From Hydrogenophilales bacterium 16-64-46 (GTDB taxonomy: Bacteria > Pseudomonadota > Gammaproteobacteria > Burkholderiales > Thiobacillaceae): 39,360 nucleotides of DNA. The translations under genes were made by a program, and so were the position numbers. Positions 8,350 through 16,679 of the stretch are shown piece after piece; the first letter of the stretch is position 1, and every line of letters begins with the position of its first letter. Below the pieces are notes generated by a model that was given only the letters and a program-made list of their open reading frames with translations, was not told the origin of the DNA and searched no databases. Location of the stretch: NCBI GenBank assembly GCA_002281775.1, contig NCGY01000015.1, positions 1 through 39,360 on the forward strand, written 5' to 3'.

Positions 8350-11300
8350 TCAGAAACTCAGGGTGAAACGTCCCATGACGGTGCGCTCCGGGAAATACGG
8401 CCCCGTCGACGGTTCGTCGCGGAATTCCCGGTAGCTGTCGTCCTGGTACTGGAACTCGGTGTCGAACAGGTTCTTGACCACCAGACTCAGCATGCCGCGC
8501 CGCTGCGGGAAGCGGTAGCCGATCGAGGCATCGACCACGACGAAATCATCGTCGCCGGAAATCTGGAAACCATCGAGGCTGGCGAAGAAGTCAGCAGTCG
8601 CTGAGCGCCGCACCGACTGATCGACGTAAGTCACCCCCAGCCCGGCGAAGAAGCCCGAAGGGTCGAAGTACGTCAGCGCCATGGGCAGGCTCCAGGTGAC
8701 TGACTTTTCCGGAACCCCATTGATGGACTCGGTCGCAAACCCGCTTTCGCTGTGGAAGCGGTCGTACACCAACTCGGAATGCAGCGCCAGGCGATCGCTC
8801 AGGATCCAGTCCAGGTATAGCCGGTGCAATTGCTCGTCACGTTCCTCGGTGACCCAGGTACCCCCGAAAACTGGCACGTCCATGTCGCGCCGGGTGAATT
8901 CGATCCCCGACTTAATGGTCGAGTGGGCACGCCAGTCCATGCCCACGCCGTAACGCTGCGACTTGGTGCCGTTCACGTCGTCGAACAGCTGGTTGAAACC
9001 CGCCACCTGGGTCGGCTCCAGGGAACGGTTGCTGACCAGCCCGGGTTTGACGACCTGGAAAGCCGCCGCCCGCAACTGAAGATTCGGTTGGATATCCCAT
9101 TGCACGCCGAGCTTGGGATTGAAGCTGGTCTCCTCGAACGTGTCTGCGAAATCGTCCTTGAAGTCGTCGTAGCTCGCTCCGAGCGTCCAGACCACGGTGC
9201 CGGGACGAAGATAGGCATAGGTGTAGGCACGTGGATTCTCGATGGTAGACGCCGATTGCGTGGGCGGGCCATTCAAAAAATCCAGCGGGGGCAGAAAAAC
9301 GACTGCCTGGGTATCCTCGCGATCGGATTTGCTCCACGCTGCACCCACAACAAGGTTCAAGCCATCCAGCTGCTGCAAGTACTGGGCCTCGACCTGATCA
9401 GCCGTTTCGTCCGCTTCCCCACTAGTGGTTGCAATTCCCGGAAACACTTCTTGCTGTGCCTCGTCACGCTCTCCATGGATATAGGACAGCAGGAAATGCG
9501 AGCGGATCGAAGGGGAATAGCGCAGCCCCAGTCGAGTGGTGTCCTGCTCCCGCTCGACGGTTTTGTCGTTCTTGAAGTTATCCGGGTCGAAATTGAACGC
9601 CAGGTCGCCTTCGGTCGATTCACGGTGGCGGAACTCGGCCTGAACGTTGATCTGATCGGTGAGCGCGGCCTGGGCAAAGACGTTGTAGAGGTCCTGCTCC
9701 AGTCCGTTGTTGGGGCGCCAGCCGTCGGTGTCATAGGTCAGCGCGCCGAAGCCAAAGGAGAAACGGTCGTACACCCCGGTCAGCGTCGCCTCCATCCCCG
9801 TGGTGTCGTTGTTCCCGGCCAGGCCGGCCGCGTTGAGCTGCACCTGGTTGCGCTGAAACAGCGGGGTGAATTCGTTGAAGCCTGCGCCTGCAGGCCCACC
9901 CGCACTCGCGATGTTGAGGTTGGTCTCGCTGGTGCTGGGCTGGATCGGGTTGAGGTTGAGGTCCTGCAACATCTGCGCTTGCAATAGTTCGCTCACCCGC
10001 GCGATCTCGCGCCGCCGCACGCTCTGATAGCTGTCGGACAGAAACCGGTGCGCCGAGGCGTTGGCCGGATCGATCGACAGGGAACGCGTCGCTTCATTCA
10101 CGCCGAGTTCCGGGAAGCCCAGGTCATTGTAAACGCGCGCCAGACTGGTGCCGCGCGCCGCACGATCCTTGTCCAGCAGCAGGCGGCTGCGATACACCGC
10201 ACGCCCGTCGTTGAGGGCGATGGTTTGTTCCAGGTCTGCCAGTGCCTCGACCGGACGGTTGGCGCTCTGCTTGCTGATGCCGTCGTACAGATAGGCGGTG
10301 GGATCGTTCGGGTCGAGCTGTTTGGCGATCTCGAACTGCTGGCTGTCGAGCGGGGAGCGTCTTTCCTCGAAATAGGCCTTGCCCAGATAGGCACGCAACA
10401 GCGCCTGGTTGGCGTCGAGCGCGACCGCCACTTCCAGTTCGCCGCGCCCGGCCTCGATCTGGCCTTCGCTGATCCGCGCCAGCCCCAGCCCCAGATGCGC
10501 CAGCGGGTCGGAGGCGTCCAGTTCGATGGCACGCTGGAAGCTTGCCCCGGCCTGCGTACCGCGAAAATCGGCCAGATCGGCGAAACCCTGAACCAGGTGG
10601 GTGCGCGCGAGATCAGGCGCGAGTTTGGTGGCTTGAGCCGCGGCCGCGCGCGATTGCGGCTTGTCGCCCAGCATCAATTGGAGTTCGGAGAGGCGCGCCC
10701 ACGCCAGGGCGTCTTTGGGATGGTTTTGGGTCGCCTGCAGCAGGGTGTCGCGCGCCGCTTCGATGCGGAAATCGGCTTGCTGGGCATAGGACAGGGCGAT
10801 CCGGGTCGCCGCCGTGTCGCTCAACGCCACCGCCCGCTCGCCCATCGTCAACGCCTGCTCGCGTTCGTTGCGCACCACATGGATGATGGTGCGCAAGGCA
10901 TGGGCCAGGCCGGAATCGGGATCGCTTTTCAGGGCCGCGTCGATTTCCCCGGAAGCCTCGTCCTGACGCCCCACCTCCAGCAGCAAGGCGGCGCGGCGTA
11001 GACGTTGCTCGACGCTGCGCCCGTCCTCCGGGATCTGGTTGAGGGCGTCGAGGCTCGCCACGGCATCGTCCTGCCCGGCGGGCGTGGCGAGGACAGGCGG
11101 ATAGTAGAGCGCCCACTGCACCGCATCGCGCGGCTTGACCACGACGCGCGAGGTCGGCGCTGCACCCGCTTGCGATTCGGCGACCTCGCCCGGGTTGATC
11201 ACCACCTTGCCCTGCTCGTTGGACGCCAGCACCCGGCCTTCAAGCAACAGCAGGGAAGCGCGATCCTCCGCCACCCGAATCTCGAACTCGGTACCCTCGA

Positions 11301-11724
11301 TCGATCCGTTGAGATAAGGCGTATTGACCGAAAACAGGCGCGGCTTGCGGCTGAAGGACTGAATGGCACCCTTGACCAGGTCGAGCAGGGAACGCTTTTC
11401 CTTGTTGCCGCTGATGTCAACGAGACGCATGGTGGTGTTTTGATCAAGACGCATCACCGCCTCGTTGACCAACACCACTGCCGCCCGGCTGAACGCCCCC
11501 ACGCGGATCGTATCGCCTTTGCACAGCGGATCGATAAGTTTGGCGGTACGCCATCCCTGCTGCGCATCACCTTGAATTTGAACCCGCCCGTCGAGAGAGG
11601 CAAACCGTCCGACAGGCTCCTTGCACGATGCCAGCGCGTGGACCGGGGAATACAGCGCTGCCAGAACAGCAAGCAACGGGACTGCACGTAATGAACCGCT
11701 TTTGATAACGGTTAACCTGAACAC
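8350..11724 (-). CDS. FecR-TPR-beta-barrel outer-membrane protein
   Basis: This is a 1124-aa envelope protein. A signal peptide (residues about 1-33) is followed by a FecR domain (about 40-175; VGRFASLDGRVQIQGD, VNTPYLNGSIEGTEFEI), a TPR solenoid (about 220-570) and a long C-terminal segment (about 600-1124). That last segment has alternating aromatic beta strands and ends in FTLSF, the terminal Phe typical of outer-membrane barrels. It has barrel-like similarity to TonB-dependent receptors, but I see no plug domain and no TonB box. The TPR-plus-barrel layout recalls polysaccharide export pores such as PgaA and BcsC, and FecR domains often bind surface or periplasmic partners. The start is GTG with GGGAG five bases upstream. 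It lies downstream of a kinase/regulator pair and upstream of a secreted Cys-rich protein. Confidence 0.82.
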   Translation of the reverse strand: MFRLTVIKSGSLRAVPLLAVLAALYSPVHALASCKEPVGRFASLDGRVQIQGDAQQGWRTAKLIDPLCKGDTIRVGAFSRAAVVLVNEAVMRLDQNTTMRLVDISGNKEKRSLLDLVKGAIQSFSRKPRLFSVNTPYLNGSIEGTEFEIRVAEDRASLLLLEGRVLASNEQGKVVINPGEVAESQAGAAPTSRVVVKPRDAVQWALYYPPVLATPAGQDDAVASLDALNQIPEDGRSVEQRLRRAALLLEVGRQDEASGEIDAALKSDPDSGLAHALRTIIHVVRNEREQALTMGERAVALSDTAATRIALSYAQQADFRIEAARDTLLQATQNHPKDALAWARLSELQLMLGDKPQSRAAAAQATKLAPDLARTHLVQGFADLADFRGTQAGASFQRAIELDASDPLAHLGLGLARISEGQIEAGRGELEVAVALDANQALLRAYLGKAYFEERRSPLDSQQFEIAKQLDPNDPTAYLYDGISKQSANRPVEALADLEQTIALNDGRAVYRSRLLLDKDRAARGTSLARVYNDLGFPELGVNEATRSLSIDPANASAHRFLSDSYQSVRRREIARVSELLQAQMLQDLNLNPIQPSTSETNLNIASAGGPAGAGFNEFTPLFQRNQVQLNAAGLAGNNDTTGMEATLTGVYDRFSFGFGALTYDTDGWRPNNGLEQDLYNVFAQAALTDQINVQAEFRHRESTEGDLAFNFDPDNFKNDKTVEREQDTTRLGLRYSPSIRSHFLLSYIHGERDEAQQEVFPGIATTSGEADETADQVEAQYLQQLDGLNLVVGAAWSKSDREDTQAVVFLPPLDFLNGPPTQSASTIENPRAYTYAYLRPGTVVWTLGASYDDFKDDFADTFEETSFNPKLGVQWDIQPNLQLRAAAFQVVKPGLVSNRSLEPTQVAGFNQLFDDVNGTKSQRYGVGMDWRAHSTIKSGIEFTRRDMDVPVFGGTWVTEERDEQLHRLYLDWILSDRLALHSELVYDRFHSESGFATESINGVPEKSVTWSLPMALTYFDPSGFFAGLGVTYVDQSVRRSATADFFASLDGFQISGDDDFVVVDASIGYRFPQRRGMLSLVVKNLFDTEFQYQDDSYREFRDEPSTGPYFPERTVMGRFTLSF

Positions 11725-11948
11725 ATCGACTCCCTCTCTCTAACGAAACGCATCCCGAGTGGCAGGTTCCGACAGCAGTTTTAATATTTCAGAATTTATT
11801 TATTTCCATTTCCAGATACCACGCAATATTCATGCGTGGAACGGCGTTCCCGGAAAATCCCAATCAATTCAATCAGTAACCGCCATCCGCACCCAAGCCA
11901 TTAAAATCGGCAGGAAATCTGTAAAAAATCCTGACAACCGGTATATGC

Positions 11949-12013
11949 CCTGTTGGTGAACAGGCTCACGCCTCGCCCGTCGAAGACGAGCGGGGCGCAA
12001 CCGTGCCTACGGT
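11949..12013. other. Cluster of three hairpins, possible structured RNA
   Basis: Three consecutive hairpins are visible: CCTGTT/AACAGG with a 4-base loop (11949-11964), a 10-bp stem with one C/A mismatch and a GAA loop (11971-11995), and ACCGT/ACGGT with loop GCCT (12000-12013). On the plus strand the GGGGCGCAA...GCC wording loosely recalls GEMM (c-di-GMP-I) riboswitches, but key bases are missing and no plus-strand gene follows. I make no functional call. Confidence 0.3.
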
Positions 12014-12039
12014 ATGCCCTCTCCAGCCGTCCGGTAATG

Positions 12040-12052
12040 AGGGGAACCCCCT
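12040..12052. promoter_or_regulatory. AGGGG-N3-CCCCT palindrome (candidate operator, copy 1)
   Basis: This inverted repeat, AGGGG/CCCCT with centre AAC, has the same arms as the copy 23 bp away. It lies between a NarL-type regulator gene and the FecR-TPR-barrel gene it may control. Confidence 0.45.
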
Positions 12053-12061
12053 GTCATACGC

Positions 12062-12076
12062 TAGGGGATTCCCCTA
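12062..12076. promoter_or_regulatory. TAGGGGA-T-TCCCCTA palindrome (candidate operator, copy 2)
   Basis: This is a perfect 7-bp inverted repeat around a single central base. Together with the copy at 12040-12052 it forms a tandem pair with centres 23 bp apart, about two helical turns, as expected for a dimeric response regulator. No T-run follows on either strand, so it is not an obvious terminator. Confidence 0.45.
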
Positions 12077-12116
12077 TTTGGCCTTGATGTGCCTGATCAA
12101 ACGGCAGCTGTTGGAT

Positions 12117-12800
12117 TCAGTTCGTTTCAAGCAATTGAACGGCAAAGCGGACCAGGTCGCGGCCACTCTTCATTTGCAGTTTTTCCTTGAGATTGGCCCG
12201 GTGGGCCTCGATGGTCTTGATGCTGCGGTTGAGCTTTTCGGCTATCTGTGTGCTGCCGAACCCCAGTCCTATGAGACACAGGATTTCGAACTCGCGCTCG
12301 CTCAGCCCCCCGATACGGCTGGGGCGATCACCCTGAGGCGCAACCATGCGTTGCACTATTTCCGTGTGCATGGCCGCGCTGAGATAGACATTTCCAGCCA
12401 GTATCTGGCGCACGGCCAGCAGGATATTCCGGGTGCCTTCCTGCTTCATGAGGTAGCCGTTGGCGCCCGACCGCAAGGCGCGTTCAGCGAACAGGGATTC
12501 ATCGTGCATGCTCATGGCCAGTATCGACAGCGTCGGATAGCGCGCCCGGAAAATCTTGATCAGGTTCAGGCCCGATTCGCCATTCAAGGAAATATCGACA
12601 ATGGCCAGGTCATGACTGCAAGCAGACATGGCAGCCAGCGCCTCCTTCAAATTGGAAGCCTGGCAGCATAAATGGAGGTCGTCGTACAGGTTGAGCAACT
12701 GCGCCATGCCCTCGCGGACGATGGGGTGGTCGTCAACCATCAGGATGCGGGCTTTACCTTGCCTGGTCGCTTTGGCGGCGCTTGTGTTGTCGGCGTTCAT
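12117..12800 (-). CDS. NarL/FixJ-family response regulator
   Basis: This is a two-component transcription regulator of 227 aa. A receiver domain (about 17-135) carries the acidic pair Asp23-Asp24, phospho-acceptor Asp69 (AIVDISLNGESG) and Lys119 (GYLMKQ). A LuxR-type helix-turn-helix follows at about 160-220 (LSEREFEILCLIGLGFGSTQIAEKLNRS begins it). The ATG at 12800 has GGGAG seven bases upstream; the longer frame from 12857 lacks such support. The start lies 47 bp inside the end of the upstream kinase gene, so the two are translationally coupled partners. The AGGGG/CCCCT palindromes just past its stop codon are candidate binding sites, which would make the FecR-TPR-barrel gene its target; that is inference. 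Confidence 0.93.
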   Translation of the reverse strand: MNADNTSAAKATRQGKARILMVDDHPIVREGMAQLLNLYDDLHLCCQASNLKEALAAMSACSHDLAIVDISLNGESGLNLIKIFRARYPTLSILAMSMHDESLFAERALRSGANGYLMKQEGTRNILLAVRQILAGNVYLSAAMHTEIVQRMVAPQGDRPSRIGGLSEREFEILCLIGLGFGSTQIAEKLNRSIKTIEAHRANLKEKLQMKSGRDLVRFAVQLLETN

Positions 12801-14439
12801 TTTGTTCTCCCATGCGAGCAGGATAAATGAGAGCAACAGTTGTTCCACCTTGTGCATTTCTCGTTATTTCGAGTTCACCACCGAGCATGTTCGCCCGGGC
12901 GCGCAGACTATGCATACCCAACCCCTGCCCATCATGTTCGGGAGTAAAGCCGATACCATCGTCTCTGACCGACAGGCGACACTGTAGATTGTCGCAAGCC
13001 AGATCAATCCAGAGACGATGGGCCTGACTGTGCTTCACGGCGTTATTGATGGCCTCCTGCGCAAACCGGTACAGATTGATGGCGATGTGCGGATCAACCC
13101 TCTGCGCCTCAAAATCGGCGTGGACCTCGCAGTGCAAGCCATGCAACGATCTGGGGTTGTCCGCTAACTGTTCGAGTGCCGCGGAGAGCCCGAGGGATTC
13201 CAGTGCCGCAGGATAGAGTCCTCTGGCCACCCTGCGGGTCATGTCGATCGACTGGTTGACCAGTTCCACGATTCTGCCGGCCGCGTCAGCTTCCGGTTGC
13301 ACCCGATCACTGAGCTGTTGCTGCAAAGCCGCACCCAGGAAAGCAATGCTGGTCAGGTGCTGTCCCAGGCCGTCGTGCAATTCCCTGCCGATGCTTTTCT
13401 GCTGCGCTTCGCTGGCCTGGATCAATACAGCTTCCAGACGTTTGCGTTCGGCCATTTCCCGGCGCAGGCCTGCATTGGTTTTTGCCAACTGTTCGGTGCG
13501 ATCCCTGACCCGTTGCTCCAGCACTTCTTGCGCGCTTCTGATCGCCGCCCGCGCGCGTTGTTGTTCGGCGCTGAAAACCGCCAGCAGAAGGCCGGTCACG
13601 GCAAGCACGTTGACGAAAATGCACCAGCCAATCAGGCTCTCGGCAAGCGTGCCGAGCGCAAAGGGACCGGTTCCGTGAGTCGCCCCCCAGATGGCCAGCG
13701 CGGAAATGAGCAATGTGACCAGGGCGGCACCCCAATGCTCGAAGCGGAGCGCGCCCCAGATGACGAAGGGCAGGATGGCAAGCGACGCCGGGTAGTAACC
13801 GTGACCGGCCAACTCAGGGGTGGCAAAGATCAGGTAGCTGACCAGCAGGAGCGCTGCGAGCAGGACCCCAGCCTCGGCCACCCTCGGCGGTGAGAGCACG
13901 GGACGGGGATGATAGAGCCAGACCAGCAAGGGTGGGGCGACCACGAGCACGCCCATCATGTCGCCCAGCCACCATGTCAACCACACCGAGGCGTATTCGC
14001 CGTAAGCAACAATACCCCCCAGGGCCAGGCTGGCCACGCCAAGCGATGCGCTGATCATCGTGCTGCACATGGCGGCCAGAACGATCAAGCCGAACACGTC
14101 ACGGCGGCGATCCAGCGTGTTCCGGAAGCCCGCCAGCCGTTTCAGTAGCCAGGCACCTGCCAAAGCCTCGAGCACATTGCCGGTGGCGATACCCGCGGCA
14201 ATCATGAGTGGCAATCCGGTCCAGGCATTTGCCAGAAAGGCGCCGAGGGCGATGCCAGGTGCAATGCGGTAGCCAAAAGCCAGAATGGCCACCAGTGCAA
14301 TCCCGCTCGGCGGCCAGACGAGTGTGACCGTGCTGCCGACAATGGCAAACATGAGCCCGGCATGTGCCGCGGCGAAATACACCATCGCCACGCCACACAA
14401 GCGCAGAAAAAAGCCGGTTCGTGTTTCACTTTTCTTCAT
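12754..14439 (-). CDS. MASE1-domain sensor histidine kinase (UhpB/NarX type)
   Basis: This is a membrane sensor kinase of 561 aa. Residues about 1-290 form a MASE1 integral-membrane sensor with about eight helices (VTLVWPPSGIALVAILAFGY). A coiled coil at about 291-345 leads to a HisKA_3 dimerisation domain with phospho-acceptor His355 (GRELHDGLGQHL). A HATPase_c domain follows with the N box (QEAINNAVKH) and a DDGIGF G box. It would phosphorylate the regulator encoded by the overlapping downstream gene. The ATG at 14439 begins the MASE1 segment; 55 extra in-frame residues upstream look non-coding, and the ribosome site here is weak. The ligand sensed by MASE1 domains is generally unknown. Confidence 0.9.
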   Translation of the reverse strand: MKKSETRTGFFLRLCGVAMVYFAAAHAGLMFAIVGSTVTLVWPPSGIALVAILAFGYRIAPGIALGAFLANAWTGLPLMIAAGIATGNVLEALAGAWLLKRLAGFRNTLDRRRDVFGLIVLAAMCSTMISASLGVASLALGGIVAYGEYASVWLTWWLGDMMGVLVVAPPLLVWLYHPRPVLSPPRVAEAGVLLAALLLVSYLIFATPELAGHGYYPASLAILPFVIWGALRFEHWGAALVTLLISALAIWGATHGTGPFALGTLAESLIGWCIFVNVLAVTGLLLAVFSAEQQRARAAIRSAQEVLEQRVRDRTEQLAKTNAGLRREMAERKRLEAVLIQASEAQQKSIGRELHDGLGQHLTSIAFLGAALQQQLSDRVQPEADAAGRIVELVNQSIDMTRRVARGLYPAALESLGLSAALEQLADNPRSLHGLHCEVHADFEAQRVDPHIAINLYRFAQEAINNAVKHSQAHRLWIDLACDNLQCRLSVRDDGIGFTPEHDGQGLGMHSLRARANMLGGELEITRNAQGGTTVALIYPARMGEQNERRQHKRRQSDQAR

Positions 14440-14703
14440 GGGCGGAATAATCCCCGGAAAAGCACACGGGCAAAATGATTTCACCCTGGCAACGCAAGAG
14501 TGCGCTTGTGCCCTGGACGATTGTAGTCGTTCACAAAGCGACAACTCGCGTTTCCTGTCATGACGATTCGGGATGGTACGATTCCGCATCCGAGCCTGGC
14601 TCATCCCATCTCAACACCCACCGCGTTCCACCCACAATGGGTAACGACATGAGATGGCTCACAACTTGCTGTTGATGCCGAGTCCAACCCTGGAGACTAT
14701 CTC

Positions 14704-16527
14704 TTGCGATCCCCGATCCAGACTTACCTTGAACAGCTCCACGGTCGTCTTGCCGGTTTGAATGGGGGCGCGATGGCGAGTTACATTCCGGAACTCACCA
14801 AGGCTGACCCCAACTGGTTCGGCATCTGTCTGGTGACCATGGACGGCGTGGCCTATTCCGTGGGGGATTCCGAACAGCTCTTCACGATCCAGTCCATTTC
14901 CAAACCCTTCGTCTATGCCACTGCCCTGGCGGATCGCGGACGCGACTTCGTTGCCAGCCGAGTGGGTGTGGAACCGAGCGGCGACGCCTTCAATTCCATC
15001 AGCCTTCATCCCCAAACTGGTGCACCGCTGAATCCAATGATCAATGCTGGTGCAATCGCCTCGACCAGTCTGGTGAGCGGCGACACACCCGAGGCGCAAT
15101 GGCAACGGATCGAGTCGTCCCTGTCGGCATTCATGGGGCGGGACATCAGCGTGGACGAATCGGTTTATCGCTCCGAAAGCGAAACCGGCTTCCGCAATCG
15201 TGCCATCGCCTGGATGTTGAAGAACTTCAGCATCACCGATGGCGAACCCATGGCGTCGCTGGAAAACTATTTCCGGCAATGCTCCATTCTGGTCAATTGT
15301 CGGGATCTGGCTTTCATGGCGGCGACCCTGGCAAATGGCGGCGTGCATCCTCTCACCGGCAAGCGCGCCCTGCCGACCGAACATGTCGAGCGGGTATTGA
15401 GCGTGATGGCGACCTGCGGCATGTACGACTATGCGGGCAGCTGGTTGTACGAGGTCGGGATTCCCGCCAAGAGTGGCGTCGGTGGCGGGATCATCGCCGC
15501 CCTGCCGGGCCGTTTCGGCATCGGGGTGTTCTCCCCCCCGCTCGACGAGAAGGGCAACAGCGTGCGCGGCATCGAAGCCTGCAAGCAGTTTTCCAGGGAT
15601 TTCAGCCTGCACGTCTTTACCCGCGCGGGCGATCCCAAAACCGCCCTCAGCCGCATCTATACCGGTGCCGACGCCCCCTCGCGGCGCGAACCGGGGGCTG
15701 AATTGCGCGTCTGCCTGAAGGAATATGCCCATCGCATCAAATACCTGTGCCTGCACGGCCTGCTGGCGGTGGACGGCATCGAATACGTCATCCGCAAAAT
15801 GCGCGAAATGGCACCCGAAAGCCATAGCTTCATTCTCGACATGCATCTGGTGACAGGCATCTCCGAAAGCGCCGCCAGACTGCTTAATCAGGCGCGTCTC
15901 GGCTTCATGGAAGAAGGTCTTGCCGTGGTGTTTTCGCGCATCCATGATCGCCCAGCCCTGATCGAGCCGCTGGGCAAATCGACCGGCAATGGCGACCGTG
16001 GATTTCTCAATTTCGAAGACAATGATCTGGCGGTCGAGTGGTGCGAGAACCGCCTGCTCTGTACAACCGTACAGTTACCCGACAGCGTCACCTCCATGGC
16101 CGATTTTCCGCTGTTCAGAGGCGTGCCCGAGCCCCTGATGAAGCAGGTCGAGGCGGTGACGCGCCTTGAACACTATGCGTCGGGCGAACGCATCCTGACG
16201 TCCGGCCAGGCCGGCGACGGTCGAATCTTTTTCATCGAACACGGCCAGGTCAGTATCCAGGTCCCCCTGCAGAACGGGGGCAGTCAACGCATTTCCTCGA
16301 TGGGACCCGGAATGAATTTCGGCGAGATGGTTCTGCTCGGTCAGACCACCCGCAGCGCCACGGTCATCGCGGACACCGAAGTCAGATGCTGCATTCTCGA
16401 AGCTGGAGACTTCAACCGGCTTTCGGATACGACGCCCTTGCTGAAAATCGCCTTGCTGGAAAACCTGAACAAGGACATGGCCAACAAATTGCGCCGAGCC
16501 ACCCAGTGGATTGCCGCGCTCGCTTGA
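14704..16527 (+). CDS. glsA: Glutaminase fused to STAS and cyclic-nucleotide-binding domains
   Basis: This 607-aa protein hydrolyses glutamine to glutamate and ammonia. Residues 1-310 are a beta-lactamase-fold glutaminase with the catalytic Ser64-x-x-Lys67 (TIQSISKPF) and the NPMINAGAI motif. Residues about 332-430 look like a STAS domain. Residues about 464-580 are a cyclic-nucleotide-binding domain with an intact phosphate-binding cassette, Glu541 (FGEMVLLGQ) and Arg550 (TRSATV). E. coli glutaminases are about 310 aa, so about half of this protein is regulatory. The start is TTG with GGAG eight bases upstream. It is divergent from the MASE1 kinase and followed by a second cyclic-nucleotide-binding gene. 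I am sure of the three-domain order; control of activity by a nucleotide is inferred. Confidence 0.92.
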   Translation: MRSPIQTYLEQLHGRLAGLNGGAMASYIPELTKADPNWFGICLVTMDGVAYSVGDSEQLFTIQSISKPFVYATALADRGRDFVASRVGVEPSGDAFNSISLHPQTGAPLNPMINAGAIASTSLVSGDTPEAQWQRIESSLSAFMGRDISVDESVYRSESETGFRNRAIAWMLKNFSITDGEPMASLENYFRQCSILVNCRDLAFMAATLANGGVHPLTGKRALPTEHVERVLSVMATCGMYDYAGSWLYEVGIPAKSGVGGGIIAALPGRFGIGVFSPPLDEKGNSVRGIEACKQFSRDFSLHVFTRAGDPKTALSRIYTGADAPSRREPGAELRVCLKEYAHRIKYLCLHGLLAVDGIEYVIRKMREMAPESHSFILDMHLVTGISESAARLLNQARLGFMEEGLAVVFSRIHDRPALIEPLGKSTGNGDRGFLNFEDNDLAVEWCENRLLCTTVQLPDSVTSMADFPLFRGVPEPLMKQVEAVTRLEHYASGERILTSGQAGDGRIFFIEHGQVSIQVPLQNGGSQRISSMGPGMNFGEMVLLGQTTRSATVIADTEVRCCILEAGDFNRLSDTTPLLKIALLENLNKDMANKLRRATQWIAALA

Positions 16528-16679
16528 TTATCAGCCTTGCGTCCATTTCAGGTATCACCGCCAGCCCCTATTGATCCCGATCCCCGCGCGCACCCTTTTT
16601 GGTGGACGTAGTGAAAGCGTCTATATTGATTCCAGCGCGCTGATCCCGCGCATTGATATCAATCGCGGAGAATAAAAAC

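Larger units (their letters stand above)
11725..12116. other. Regulatory spacer upstream of the FecR-TPR-barrel gene
   Basis: These 392 bp hold no gene. The half next to the barrel gene (11760-11940) is AT-rich relative to its surroundings and may contain its promoter, though I could not fix one hexamer pair. The distal half contains three hairpins in a row (11949-12013) and two AGGGG/CCCCT palindromes (12040-12076). Confidence 0.55.

Noticed and set aside
11949..12052. Possible c-di-GMP-I (GEMM) riboswitch on the plus strand
   Set aside because: The CACGC and GCAA...GCC wording is similar, but the GCAAAGCC core is altered and no plus-strand gene follows.
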